A DNA stretch of 64,000 nt from Nocardioides panaciterrulae (GTDB lineage Bacteria > Actinomycetota > Actinomycetes > Propionibacteriales > Nocardioidaceae), in the NCBI RefSeq assembly GCF_013409645.1, contig NZ_JACCBG010000001.1:4206707-4270706 (forward strand). Reading direction: 5' to 3'. The notes under the pieces are model-generated. The model was not told the DNA's origin. It ran no database searches and saw only the letters and a list, made by a program, of their open reading frames with translations. Each line of letters opens with the position of its first letter. Positions within the stretch are counted from its first letter, which is position 1. The position numbers and the translations under genes are program-made. This document shows positions 30,545 to 37,399 of the stretch, piece after piece.

Positions 30545-31035
30545 GAGCCGCCTCCGAGCGCAGTGCGGACGTCGTCGACGGCGAGGATCGGGGGCCCAGC
30601 GACGCTGCTGGCGATCTGCTGAGCGAGGTCACAGACCCCGCGGATCCGGTCGCGAGCCGCGCGCAGCCGGGTCAGCTCCTCCCAGAGGGAGTCCCAGGTG
30701 GCGGCGAACGCCGGCTGCTCCTCGCGCAGGTGCGGGCAGACAACCGGCGCACGGCTGGGCAGGGCGTCGACCTTCGTGCCCTCAGGCATCCCGGCGATCG
30801 CGGACCACATGTCCTCGAGCACGTCGAGCATCCGCACGTCCTCGTCCTCGGCGAAGTCCTGGCCCCAGTCGTAGAGGAGGTCCTTCACGCGGTCGAGAGC
30901 GTCGGGGGCGCCGGCGAGGCGCCGGTCGATGATCTCGCCAACCACTCCCGGGAGTTCGGGGTAGGCGTCCTCGTTGCCGATCGGGCCGTAGAGCTCTCGG
31001 AGCTCCTGACCGGTGAGCGTCACGGCGCTACTCAT
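30541..31035 (-). CDS. Helical hypothetical protein
   Basis: A 164-residue acidic helical protein (GQELRELYGPIGNEDAYPEL, DALDRVKDLLYDWGQDFAED, WDSLWEELTRLRAARDRI). The ATG at 31035 is chosen: a GGAGGTGC ribosome site lies 8-10 nt upstream and the ATGAGTAG overlap links it to the previous stop. No family recognised. Confidence 0.6.
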   Translation of the reverse strand: MSSAVTLTGQELRELYGPIGNEDAYPELPGVVGEIIDRRLAGAPDALDRVKDLLYDWGQDFAEDEDVRMLDVLEDMWSAIAGMPEGTKVDALPSRAPVVCPHLREEQPAFAATWDSLWEELTRLRAARDRIRGVCDLAQQIASSVAGPPILAVDDVRTALGGGS

Positions 31036-31198
31036 CGTCTGCACCTCCCGCGCAGGTCTTGTGGATCCAGCGGTCCTTGACCTTGGTGGCCTGCCGCCAG
31101 TCCTCGATGTCCCGCCCGCACCGGTGGCACTCGTTCTCCATCGACGACGACGCGAGCCCCGAACCGTGGTAGCTGGTCCGCGAGCGTTGGCGCGTCAC
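31028..31198 (-). CDS. Small CxxC zinc protein (56 residues)
   Basis: Contains ECHRCGRDIEDWRQATKV and WIHKTCAGG: Cys-x2-Cys followed by His-x2-Cys, a compact zinc ribbon. GTG start in a GTGA overlap with the DUF3850 gene; the internal ATG at residue 20 could also serve. Function unknown. Confidence 0.65.
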   Translation of the reverse strand: MTRQRSRTSYHGSGLASSSMENECHRCGRDIEDWRQATKVKDRWIHKTCAGGADDE

Positions 31199-31653
31199 GA
31201 TCGGCCCTCCAGATTTGCCTTCGCGGCGGCTGCCGCTCGATTGGCGGCGGCCATGATCCGTGACGCCTCGCTCGCGTCGGTCGTGTCGATGAGGACGTTG
31301 ACCCGCGACTGTCCGGACGAGTCGGCGCGGGCCCGGCCGTCGTGCCTCTCTGGGTCGCACAGCGAGAACACGACGTAGCCGTTGCCGACGAAGCCACGCT
31401 GGCTGCCCCGGGGCGGGGTGGATGCCATGACGTGGCCGACGCGGGCGGTGACCGTGCGGCCCGAGAACTTCGCACAGCGGTCGCCGTGGTCGCTCCCGGA
31501 GCAGTCGCAGGGGTCCTTGCGGTCCCACTCGGAGAGCGTGACCGTGTCGCCCTTCTGGTAGCCGCGGTCGTCGATGCGGACCTCGAACGTCTTGTCCCCG
31601 CGCCAGACCGCCTCGAAGAAGTTCGGCCAGGTCTTGAGCGTGTGGTGCGCCAT
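31195..31653 (-). CDS. DUF3850 (ASCH/PUA-like) domain protein
   Basis: A 152-residue protein. The first ~100 residues match DUF3850, an ASCH/PUA-like RNA-binding fold: HTLKTWPNFFEAVWRGDKTF, VRIDDRGYQKGDTVTLSEWD and VGNGYVVFSLCD. A CDCSGSDHGDRC insert may bind metal. The last ~45 residues are an Ala-rich helix. The ASCH fold suggests binding to modified or structured RNA. Start ATG is in a TGATG overlap with recT. Confidence 0.82.
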   Translation of the reverse strand: MAHHTLKTWPNFFEAVWRGDKTFEVRIDDRGYQKGDTVTLSEWDRKDPCDCSGSDHGDRCAKFSGRTVTARVGHVMASTPPRGSQRGFVGNGYVVFSLCDPERHDGRARADSSGQSRVNVLIDTTDASEASRIMAAANRAAAAAKANLEGRS

Positions 31654-32576
31654 CAGCTCTCCACCTTCTGCTGCTCGGCGACCTCGGCGGCCAGGGCGTC
31701 GTTCACTGCCTGGGCCTCGTCGCTGGAGAGGTCCTCGCGGCGCTCGACCTGCCGGCCGATGACGTCCGCGACGTAGGCGAGGGCCATGTCCTTGCCGTCC
31801 ACGCCGGCCTGCTTCATCAGCTGGCCCATCGTGGAGATCTGCGCCTTCGTGATCTGGGTCGGCGCCGGGTCGTCCTTGGGCTGCTCGAGTGCAGCCGCGA
31901 GGCCCTTGCTCGGCGCGCTGGGCCGCCTGACCGTGACGACCTCGGCGTCGATGTACTCCATCTCGCGCTCTTCGACGGAGTAGACGCCGTTGAGCACGTC
32001 GGGGGCGATCGTTCGGCAGATCTCGGCGGTCGCCTTGGCCCGGAGCATCGTCTCGGGGTCGGTGAGGTACTTCTCGTTGCCGAGCATCTTGCCGTTCTTG
32101 TTCACGGCGTACTTGCCGGTGCTCTCGTCGATGACGGGGACGTATCCGGCCTTGGTGGCCCGCTCGATGGTCCACTCGGCGGTCTCGACCGTGTTGCTGC
32201 CGCGTCGGCGGCCGCCCATGACGACCTTCTCGGGGCCTGCCTCGATGGTCCAGGTCTGGTGGCCCGCGGCCTTCACCAGAGCGTCCATGGAGCGGCCGTA
32301 CAGCGCGGCGTTGCCGTGCACGACGTAGACGGCCTTGACGGCCTGCATGGGGTCGAGGCCGAGGGAGGAGCCGTAGAGGATGGCGGCCGCGGTCTCGTCC
32401 GTCTTGCCCTTGAAGTGGTCGGGGACCATCGAGGTGCGGCAGATGACTTCGGCCAGGGCGCGCGCGTCGGCCATGACGGCTGCGGCCTCGCGGATGAGGG
32501 CCGAACCGGCGACGCGGGTCTCGGTGCTGCCGGGCAGGAGGTCGGTCGGCTGCTGGTACTGCTGGATCTCGGTCAT
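31653..32576 (-). CDS. recT: RecT-family single-strand annealing protein
   Basis: A 307-residue annealing protein. Typical RecT blocks: LAEVICRTSMVPDHFKGK, AAILYGSSLGLDPMQAVKAV, IHG-like VVHGNAALYGRSMDALVKAA, then WTIERATKAGYVP and MLRAKATAEICRTIAPDVLN. It would coat ssDNA made by the PD-(D/E)XK exonuclease next door and anneal complementary strands. The C-terminal ~70 residues are acidic and Gln-rich. ATGA overlap with the exonuclease gene upstream. Confidence 0.9.
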   Translation of the reverse strand: MTEIQQYQQPTDLLPGSTETRVAGSALIREAAAVMADARALAEVICRTSMVPDHFKGKTDETAAAILYGSSLGLDPMQAVKAVYVVHGNAALYGRSMDALVKAAGHQTWTIEAGPEKVVMGGRRRGSNTVETAEWTIERATKAGYVPVIDESTGKYAVNKNGKMLGNEKYLTDPETMLRAKATAEICRTIAPDVLNGVYSVEEREMEYIDAEVVTVRRPSAPSKGLAAALEQPKDDPAPTQITKAQISTMGQLMKQAGVDGKDMALAYVADVIGRQVERREDLSSDEAQAVNDALAAEVAEQQKVES

Positions 32577-33619
32577 GCTGCTGTCCCTTCGGGGATGGTG
32601 TTGGCGATGAACTCGGCGGTGTCCGCCCAGCGGGGCGGGTGGATGGTCAGGAAGTCGTCGTCGCAGTACGCCGGCCACGTGCCGGTGTCGAGGCACCGGC
32701 GGTAGGTGGCCAGTGCCTTGCCGGCGAGCGCGGCACCGCGCTCGAGGAAGTCGCCCGAGAGCTCGGCGACGACGACGGGGTGCGGCTCTGTGGACTCGAC
32801 GAACACGAGGGCGTAGGCGGCGATGTCGACGCCGAGCCCGGCGGCCACGTCGAGATACCAGGCCGCGGATAGGTCGTAGCCGTACTCGACGATGTGCTTC
32901 GGCAGGGCGGCCGGGTCCGACGTGCGGGACGTCTTGAGGTCGACCCCAATCCCGTCGTCGCCGAGCCGGTCCCACCTGCAGCGCCGGATGACGTCGTAAG
33001 CCGGGTCGCGCCAGAACATCGACAACTCGGACCGGCCGGGGCTGGTGAGCAGCCGCGACGCCTTCGGGTGCGTGAAGACGGCGTCCGCCATCCGTTCCGC
33101 GGCGGCCAGCTGCTCGGGCTTGAGGACGACCTTGCCCTCGGCTTCGGCTTCGGCGATCGCGGCCTTGACGTCGTTGCGGTTCCGGTTCCCCTCGACGGCC
33201 ACGAACCCGGGCCCGGTACCGAGGACCATCGAGTGCGCGACCGTCCCGAGGTCGAGCGCGGCCGAGGTCTGCGGGTGGGTGCGGGAGTGCAGGAAGTGGG
33301 CCGGCGACTTGAGGATCTGCTTCATCCCTGAGGCGGAGACCGAGGTCGGGTCTGCGTGGTAGACGAGCTCGTCGAGGTCCTCGTAGACGCCCAGCCGCGT
33401 CTCGCCTGTACGACGCTCCTGACCTGCGGAAACGTCGTCCGTGAGCGTGGGCTGTACGTCGCGCTCCGGCGCGCGGTGGCAGTCGCACTCGCACACGGCC
33501 GGGTCGAACGCCGGGCCACGTAGGTAGTCGCCGGTGCACCGTGCGTGAGAGTCGGCCGGGTTGCTTGGGTTGCAGAAGCCCGTGATGCGCGGCCGACGGG
33601 TCGATGTCTTCCCGCTCAC
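32573..33619 (-). CDS. PD-(D/E)XK exonuclease (RecE/DUF3799-like) with Cys-rich N-terminus
   Basis: A 348-residue nuclease partner of RecT. Residues ~85-340 form the nuclease: SASGMKQILKSPAHFLHS, ALDLGTVAHSMVLGTGP, then DGIGVDLKTSRTSDPAALPK, whose Asp and Lys are the PD-(D/E)XK core, and YGYDLSAAWYLDVAA. The first ~60 residues carry CNPSNPADSHARCTGDY and CECDCH, a probable zinc module that is not part of the nuclease fold. It would chew one strand for RecT. GTG start in a GTGA overlap. Confidence 0.85.
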   Translation of the reverse strand: MSGKTSTRRPRITGFCNPSNPADSHARCTGDYLRGPAFDPAVCECDCHRAPERDVQPTLTDDVSAGQERRTGETRLGVYEDLDELVYHADPTSVSASGMKQILKSPAHFLHSRTHPQTSAALDLGTVAHSMVLGTGPGFVAVEGNRNRNDVKAAIAEAEAEGKVVLKPEQLAAAERMADAVFTHPKASRLLTSPGRSELSMFWRDPAYDVIRRCRWDRLGDDGIGVDLKTSRTSDPAALPKHIVEYGYDLSAAWYLDVAAGLGVDIAAYALVFVESTEPHPVVVAELSGDFLERGAALAGKALATYRRCLDTGTWPAYCDDDFLTIHPPRWADTAEFIANTIPEGTAA

Positions 33620-33864
33620 GCGACACCACCGGGTGTGGCTGGGGCGCGGAAGGTTAGTGGGCACTGGTCCTTCAGCCCCGCGTACATCACCTCGAGCGCC
33701 GCGCCCCGGCCATGCCCGGCGCGGAGCTCGCGGAGGGCGAGCCTGATCGTGCTGGCCCTGACCGTTTCGGCGTCGACCACGGTCGAGGAGAACCGGCCGG
33801 CCTCGACCTGGCACTGCAGCGGGGCGGTCGCCGCGACCGTGGTCGCCCCGGTCGCGGCACTCAT
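33616..33864 (-). CDS. Small hypothetical early protein
   Basis: An 82-residue protein (LQCQVEAGRFSSTVVDAE, IRLALRELRAGHGRGAALEV), mixed alpha/beta. ATGA overlap with the tiny membrane gene before it and GTGA overlap with the exonuclease after it. No family recognised. Confidence 0.6.
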   Translation of the reverse strand: MSAATGATTVAATAPLQCQVEAGRFSSTVVDAETVRASTIRLALRELRAGHGRGAALEVMYAGLKDQCPLTFRAPATPGGVA

Positions 33865-33953
33865 GCCGACCCCAGGGCAGCGGCGGCCAGGAGGAGCGCC
33901 GCGACGGCGGCGATCGGGAGGAGGTGCCACAGGGCGATCAGGAAGTCGGTCAC
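33861..33953 (-). CDS. 30-residue membrane peptide
   Basis: A GTG-started frame between two genes with 4-nt overlaps at both ends. Almost the whole peptide is one hydrophobic helix (FLIALWHLLPIAAVAALLL). It is too short for usual gene callers; the precise overlaps and hydrophobic composition suggest a real membrane peptide. Function unknown. Confidence 0.5.
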   Translation of the reverse strand: MTDFLIALWHLLPIAAVAALLLAAAALGSA

Positions 33954-34138
33954 GACCGCACCTCCAGGGGTCCGCGCGCGGTGAGCTCGGCCCACGTGCA
34001 GCAGTCGATCTGGCCGCGGCTCGCGAACCAGCAGCCGCGGCCGCTCATGGCCCACTCGACGCCGTGCGCGTCGATCACGCGCGCGGCCATGTCGGTCGGC
34101 TCCTCGGGGTGCTCGGCTCCTAGGCCAGTGGTGTTCAT
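33950..34138 (-). CDS. Small early protein (62 residues)
   Basis: A short protein with a domain of alternating Trp/Cys (DAHGVEWAMSGRGCWFASRG, DCCTWAELTARG). CGAGGAA precedes the ATG. It follows the hairpin region at 34.2 kb, so it is the first gene after a partial terminator. Function unknown. Confidence 0.6.
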   Translation of the reverse strand: MNTTGLGAEHPEEPTDMAARVIDAHGVEWAMSGRGCWFASRGQIDCCTWAELTARGPLEVRS

Positions 34139-34170
34139 CGGTTCCTCGCATTCGGGAGGCTGGGAAACGC

Positions 34171-34210
34171 GAAGGCCGGCCACCGCTGGGGGATGCGGTG
34201 ACCGGCCTTC
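34171..34210 (-). terminator. Strong hairpin within the early operon
   Basis: The arms 34171-34186 and 34195-34210 pair over 16 positions with one mismatch around an 8-nt loop. A short T-containing stretch follows on the minus strand. A second hairpin (34222-34251) lies next to it. They divide the early operon after the DUF2303 gene. Confidence 0.65.
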
Positions 34211-34221
34211 GCCGGGGGTGG

Positions 34222-34251
34222 CGGTGCTCCGGCTAGGTAGCCGGCACCGCG
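34222..34251 (-). terminator. Second hairpin next to the early-operon terminator
   Basis: CGGTGC-T-CCGGCT pairs with AGCCGGCACCG with one bulge and a 4-nt loop. It directly precedes the stronger hairpin in the direction of transcription and may work with it. Confidence 0.45.
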
Positions 34252-34276
34252 CTCTATGGGGTGGAGCTGATGGTCC

Positions 34277-35119
34277 TCAGCGGGAGCCGAGGAAGACCGG
34301 GGAGTTGATGAGCTCGAGCTCGGTGATGCCGGTCTCGACCTTCTGGACGACGGACAGGAACGCCTCGCGGAGGACGTCCTCGGGCCGGTCGAGCTTGTAG
34401 CCGATCCGCAGCGCACCGTCGGCGAGCCGGTACCGGAGCCGCGCGGTGACCTTGAAAGCGTCGGCGCCCTCGAACGGGCGGAGGCCGAGGACGAACGTCT
34501 CGGGGATCTCCATCCGGCCGGCCTTGCCTGCCTTCGCGTCGACGGTCTCGCGGTACTCGAACTGCCGCTGCCCGTCGGAGAGCCGCTTGGACGACTCGAC
34601 GTTGACGCCGATCGTGGCCTTGAAGGTCTGCGCGATCTCCAGCATGTCGGCCCCGGAGGGAGTGACGACGTCGGTGGCGCGCTCCTCGATCAGCTCGGCG
34701 AACACCTGCTGGTCGGGGAGGTGTCCGTCGTACTTGGCCCAGGTCTTCCACGCCTCGGTGAGCAGCACGCCGTAGATGACGCGGTGCTCCTCGTGGCGAG
34801 GGCCGTCGACCGTGGTGTTCGCGTCGAGGACGCCGGTGATCTTCGCGGCGACCGCGTCGGCCCACACCTCGGTGTCGGCGTCGGCGTGCTTGGCGAGGTA
34901 GGCGACGAAGCTCTCGGCGTCGTGCACCCGGTACTCGCCGGTCTTCCGACGCGGCTTGTGGGCGTACTCCGCCTTCTCGCGTTCGGCCTCCAGGTCGATG
35001 AGCCTGACCGTGCCGTCCGGGGAGACGACGGTGAAGAACCTGCCAACGAGCTCGGCGGGCTGGGTGGCGCGGGTGGCCGCGTCGATGACGGCCTGGGCGT
35101 TGCTGTTGTCGGTGGTCAC
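34277..35119 (-). CDS. DUF2303 family protein (YfdQ-like)
   Basis: A 280-residue protein of the DUF2303 family, common in temperate phage early regions and of unknown function. Matching blocks: VIDAATRATQPAELVGRFFT, EYRVHDAESFVAYLAKHAD, TEVWADAVAAKITGVLDA, WKTWAKYDGHLPDQQVFAEL, and FEYRETVDAKAGKAGRMEIP. GTG start in a GTGA overlap with the previous gene. It is followed by hairpins, so it may be expressed at a higher level than later genes. Confidence 0.85.
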   Translation of the reverse strand: MTTDNSNAQAVIDAATRATQPAELVGRFFTVVSPDGTVRLIDLEAEREKAEYAHKPRRKTGEYRVHDAESFVAYLAKHADADTEVWADAVAAKITGVLDANTTVDGPRHEEHRVIYGVLLTEAWKTWAKYDGHLPDQQVFAELIEERATDVVTPSGADMLEIAQTFKATIGVNVESSKRLSDGQRQFEYRETVDAKAGKAGRMEIPETFVLGLRPFEGADAFKVTARLRYRLADGALRIGYKLDRPEDVLREAFLSVVQKVETGITELELINSPVFLGSR

Positions 35120-35505
35120 GCCTGGATCTCCTTGAGCTCGTCGGTCTGGGTGTCGACGACCTGCCCGTCCCCGACCTCGCGGAGCGACTCGAACGCGAGC
35201 TGGTTCGGGTCGTTGCGGGTGAGGTTGCCGGTCTTGTCGGTGTAGAAGAGGCTCGCCTTGCGGTCGTGCTCGGGGAGCTTCAGCTTGATCTGGTCGTCGA
35301 TGACGAGGACGTCCTTGTCGCCCTTCATCGGGCCGACCGAGATCGTGTACTGCACGGACCCCTTCTTGCCGGTGTCGCGCACGCGCTGCACCAGGTCGAA
35401 GAGGGCCTCGGAGAGCTCGTCGTGCGACTTGCCCCCGGCCTGCTCGCGAAGCCAGTCCGCGAAGGGGCGGACGACCTGGTCGTCGTCCGCGCTGGTGTCG
35501 GTCAT
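35116..35505 (-). CDS. Hypothetical early protein
   Basis: A 129-residue protein, acidic, with an N-terminal helix (VVRPFADWLREQAGGKSHDE), then strands (VQYTISVGPMKGDKDVLVID, IKLKLPEHDRKASLFYTD). No catalytic pattern seen. Coupled by ATGA/GTGA overlaps to its neighbours. It usually travels with DUF2303-type genes in actinophages, so the two may work together. Confidence 0.65.
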   Translation of the reverse strand: MTDTSADDDQVVRPFADWLREQAGGKSHDELSEALFDLVQRVRDTGKKGSVQYTISVGPMKGDKDVLVIDDQIKLKLPEHDRKASLFYTDKTGNLTRNDPNQLAFESLREVGDGQVVDTQTDELKEIQA

Positions 35506-35864
35506 TCGTTTCCTTCCGTGTCTGCCCACCCGCGCCAGCGGCGGAGCGGGACCTTCTTGTTGCCGTTGCCCCGCGAGTGCTCGGCGTTGATGGGGTCGAG
35601 GCGGCTGGTCTTGTCGAGGAACCCGTCCGGGCCGCAGGCGGGCGCCCACTTCGCCGAGAAGCTCTGCGGGTTGATCTCCCCGAACCGGGCGTGGAGCAGC
35701 GCGGAGACCCGGGACGGGTGGACCCAGCCGTCGTGCGCCTCGGCGTCTGTGCGGCACGCGGCGCGGAAGTCGTCCATGCGCACGTGCCCGAGCGGGGTGA
35801 CCGTGTCGGCGAGCAGCATCAGCAGGTCCGGTTCGTCGAGCGGGCCGATGCCGACGGCGGTCAC
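35502..35864 (-). CDS. Hypothetical early protein
   Basis: A 120-residue mostly helical protein (PDLLMLLADTVTPLGHVRMD, VHPSRVSALLHARFGEINPQ). GTG start fixed by a GTGA overlap; the upstream in-frame extension is Arg/Gly-rich noise. It may be a small winged-helix-like DNA-binding protein. No named family. Confidence 0.6.
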   Translation of the reverse strand: MTAVGIGPLDEPDLLMLLADTVTPLGHVRMDDFRAACRTDAEAHDGWVHPSRVSALLHARFGEINPQSFSAKWAPACGPDGFLDKTSRLDPINAEHSRGNGNKKVPLRRWRGWADTEGNE

Positions 35865-36343
35865 TTCCGGCCGCCCGGGATCTCGCGCATGAGCCGCTCG
35901 ATCCCGCGGTCGTAGTCCTCGTCCCCGTCCTCCCACGGCAAGCGCCGCGCCGGGCGCCGAACAGAAGCGGCCGGCCCCGATGGGACCGGCCGCTCGCTGG
36001 CTCGTGACTCTTCACTGCTGGCGCGTTCTCGCTCGCGGACCGCGGCCTGCCGCTGGGCCTGCTGGAGGGCGAAGTCGCGGCGCTCGGGCTTCGGCTTCCC
36101 CTTGCCCTTCCGCTTCCCGGGCACCCTCTGCCCCAGGAGGCGGGCGACGTCGCGGCGGGCGGCCTGCACGCTGAAGTGGGTCGGGGTCTCCGGCAGCTTG
36201 TACTGACCGGAGGCCTTCGGGTGCGACCAGATCGTGTGCCCGGAGGAGTCGACCGACTCGTACACCCAGCCGTTGGTCCGCAGCCACTTAGCGAATGCCC
36301 GGATCTCGGCGCGCGCGTGGCGCGGCTGACCCGCGCCGCTCAC
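35861..36343 (-). CDS. Protein with HicA-like N-terminal fold
   Basis: A 160-residue protein. The first ~60 residues (RAFAKWLRTNGWVYESVDSS, HTIWSHPKASGQYKLPETP) follow the helix-strand-strand-helix pattern of HicA-type dsRNA-binding-fold proteins, with the expected G-W-x-x-x-x-x-x-S-G-H segment. The rest is charged and probably disordered. No HicB-like antitoxin lies beside it, so a toxin-antitoxin role is not supported; RNA binding is the more cautious guess. GTG start in a GTGA overlap. Confidence 0.6.
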   Translation of the reverse strand: MSGAGQPRHARAEIRAFAKWLRTNGWVYESVDSSGHTIWSHPKASGQYKLPETPTHFSVQAARRDVARLLGQRVPGKRKGKGKPKPERRDFALQQAQRQAAVRERERASSEESRASERPVPSGPAASVRRPARRLPWEDGDEDYDRGIERLMREIPGGRK

Positions 36344-36546
36344 CAGGTCTCCTCGGATCGCATCTCGCGCCGCGCCTGCATCCGTTCGCGACGGCGCGTC
36401 AGGCGCTTCACCTTCGCCCGGTTCCGGGAACGTCGGTAGCTCGTCATGACGCGGTACCACCGGGTGTGCACGTCCTGCTCGTCGGTGGTCTCGATCCGGC
36501 GCCGACCCATGCTCGCTGGGCGCGGGCTGCTGCCTCGATGGCTCAC
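36340..36546 (-). CDS. Small very basic protein (68 residues)
   Basis: More than one quarter of the residues are Arg or Lys (RRSRNRAKVKRLTRRRERMQ). Possibly an RNA- or DNA-binding peptide. GTG start and stop overlap neighbours by 4 nt. Function unknown. Confidence 0.55.
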   Translation of the reverse strand: MSHRGSSPRPASMGRRRIETTDEQDVHTRWYRVMTSYRRSRNRAKVKRLTRRRERMQARREMRSEETW

Positions 36547-36860
36547 GACGTCACCGCCCATCCGCCGCCCTCACCGACGCGCCAGCGGCGTCGCGACCTG
36601 GGCCGCTGGGAGGGCGCCTGGCGCATCAGCCAGTCGATGAACGTCAAGTCCGACCGGCCGGTGTCGTTGCCGATCCGCATGGCGTCGGCGACGTCGCGCT
36701 CGTAGGCGACGTACAGCGCGTGTGCCTGGGCACCCGTGACGCCGAGCTCTGCACGGAGGATGCGGAACGCGTCTCGCTTCGATGTGGGGGCGGTTCTCCC
36801 ACCTGCCTGATAGCCCGGCAGCGGCTCCGCAACGTGGGCAGTACCCGGTGGTGCGATCAT
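36543..36860 (-). CDS. Hypothetical early protein
   Basis: A 105-residue protein with a central helical part (SKRDAFRILRAELGVTGAQA, LYVAYERDVADAMRIGND) and a basic C-terminus (SQRPRSRRRWRVG). ATGA overlap with the MerR/Xis-like gene before it. No family recognised. Confidence 0.6.
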   Translation of the reverse strand: MIAPPGTAHVAEPLPGYQAGGRTAPTSKRDAFRILRAELGVTGAQAHALYVAYERDVADAMRIGNDTGRSDLTFIDWLMRQAPSQRPRSRRRWRVGEGGGWAVTS

Positions 36861-37081
36861 GCGGCAGACCTCCGTCGCCGGCGCCGCGATACGGGCGCCT
36901 TCTCCTTGGGCTTCATCGCTTCCCAGAGCGCACGCTTGTCGGCCTCGGTGAACCGCCAGCCGGCGCGGCCGCCGAGCTGGGCGCCGATGCCGTGTTCGCG
37001 GGCTACGTCGGCCACCTTCTGGCGTCCGCAGCGGAACTCCTCGGCGACCTCGTAGACAGTGAAGACCTTCGCGTCGGTCAT
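36857..37081 (-). CDS. Excisionase-like winged-helix (MerR-type) DNA-binding protein
   Basis: A 74-residue protein matching the HTH_17/excisionase pattern: VFTVYEVAEEFRCGRQKVAD (recognition helix region), then GIGAQLGGRAGWRFTEADKR and a basic tail (SRRRRRRSAA). It is the second gene of the early operon. It could be the excision factor for the integrase or a regulator; position by the immunity genes fits either. ATGA overlap with the Cro-like gene. Confidence 0.75.
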   Translation of the reverse strand: MTDAKVFTVYEVAEEFRCGRQKVADVAREHGIGAQLGGRAGWRFTEADKRALWEAMKPKEKAPVSRRRRRRSAA

Positions 37082-37287
37082 GCCGCGCTCGCGAGCCGAT
37101 CGCCGATCGCGACCGCGACGAGCTGGACCCAGCCGGCGGTCGGGGTGACCCGGTTGTTCTCGGCGCGTGAGAGGTAGGAGGGGCTAACGCCGGCCGCCTC
37201 GGCAACCTGCTCGAGCGTCATGTCGGCGGCGAGCCGAAGGGCGCGCAAAGCGGGGCCGACCCCTCCGGTGCTGATGCTTTCCGTCAT
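37078..37287 (-). CDS. Cro-like XRE-family regulator
   Basis: A 69-residue helix-turn-helix protein: ALRALRLAADMTLEQVAEAA, then GVSPSYLSRAENNRVTP (recognition helix) and a hydrophobic final helix. The size fits a Cro-type repressor. It lies first in the leftward early operon, divergent from the immunity repressor. ATG at 37287 is chosen: a good promoter ends 7 nt upstream and there is no ribosome site, so the mRNA is probably leaderless. An operator palindrome overlaps the promoter. Confidence 0.8.
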   Translation of the reverse strand: MTESISTGGVGPALRALRLAADMTLEQVAEAAGVSPSYLSRAENNRVTPTAGWVQLVAVAIGDRLASAA

Positions 37288-37315
37288 GGGAAGAAACCTA
37301 ATCTTTTCTTCCCAT
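37286..37315. promoter_or_regulatory. Operator palindrome 1
   Basis: ATGGGAAGAAA and its exact inverted copy TTTCTTCCCAT, 11-bp arms, 8-bp spacer. It covers the start codon and -10 box of the Cro-like gene. Shares the TGGGAA-GAA half-site with operator 2. Confidence 0.75.
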
Positions 37316-37323
37316 CGGGGCAA
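37295..37323 (-). promoter_or_regulatory. Early leftward promoter
   Basis: On the minus strand, TTGCCC (37323-37318), 17-nt spacer, TAGGTT (37300-37295), then 7 nt to the ATG. It overlaps the 37286-37315 palindrome, so a repressor bound there would block it. Confidence 0.7.
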
Positions 37324-37346
37324 GGGTGGTCATGCCTAACCTGGGC

Positions 37347-37383
37347 GATTCTTTCCCAGATACTTCACAAATGGGAAAGAATC
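37347..37383. promoter_or_regulatory. Operator palindrome 2
   Basis: GATTCTTTCCCA and its exact inverted copy TGGGAAAGAATC, 12-bp arms, 13-bp spacer. It overlaps the putative -35 region (TTCACA, 37364-37369) of the rightward repressor gene, so it likely mediates control of repressor synthesis. Confidence 0.75.
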
Positions 37384-37392
37384 AGGCACGCT
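37364..37392 (+). promoter_or_regulatory. Candidate repressor promoter
   Basis: TTCACA (37364-37369), 17-nt spacer, CACGCT (37387-37392), then 7 nt to the ATG at 37400. The -35 is good and the -10 is poor. Spacing and leaderless geometry match the other phage promoters. Confidence 0.45.
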
Positions 37393-37399
37393 TGACACT

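Noticed and set aside
35861..36343. A HicA-type toxin with partner
   Set aside because: The N-terminal fold is similar, but no HicB-like antitoxin gene is next to it; the neighbours are unrelated helical or basic proteins.
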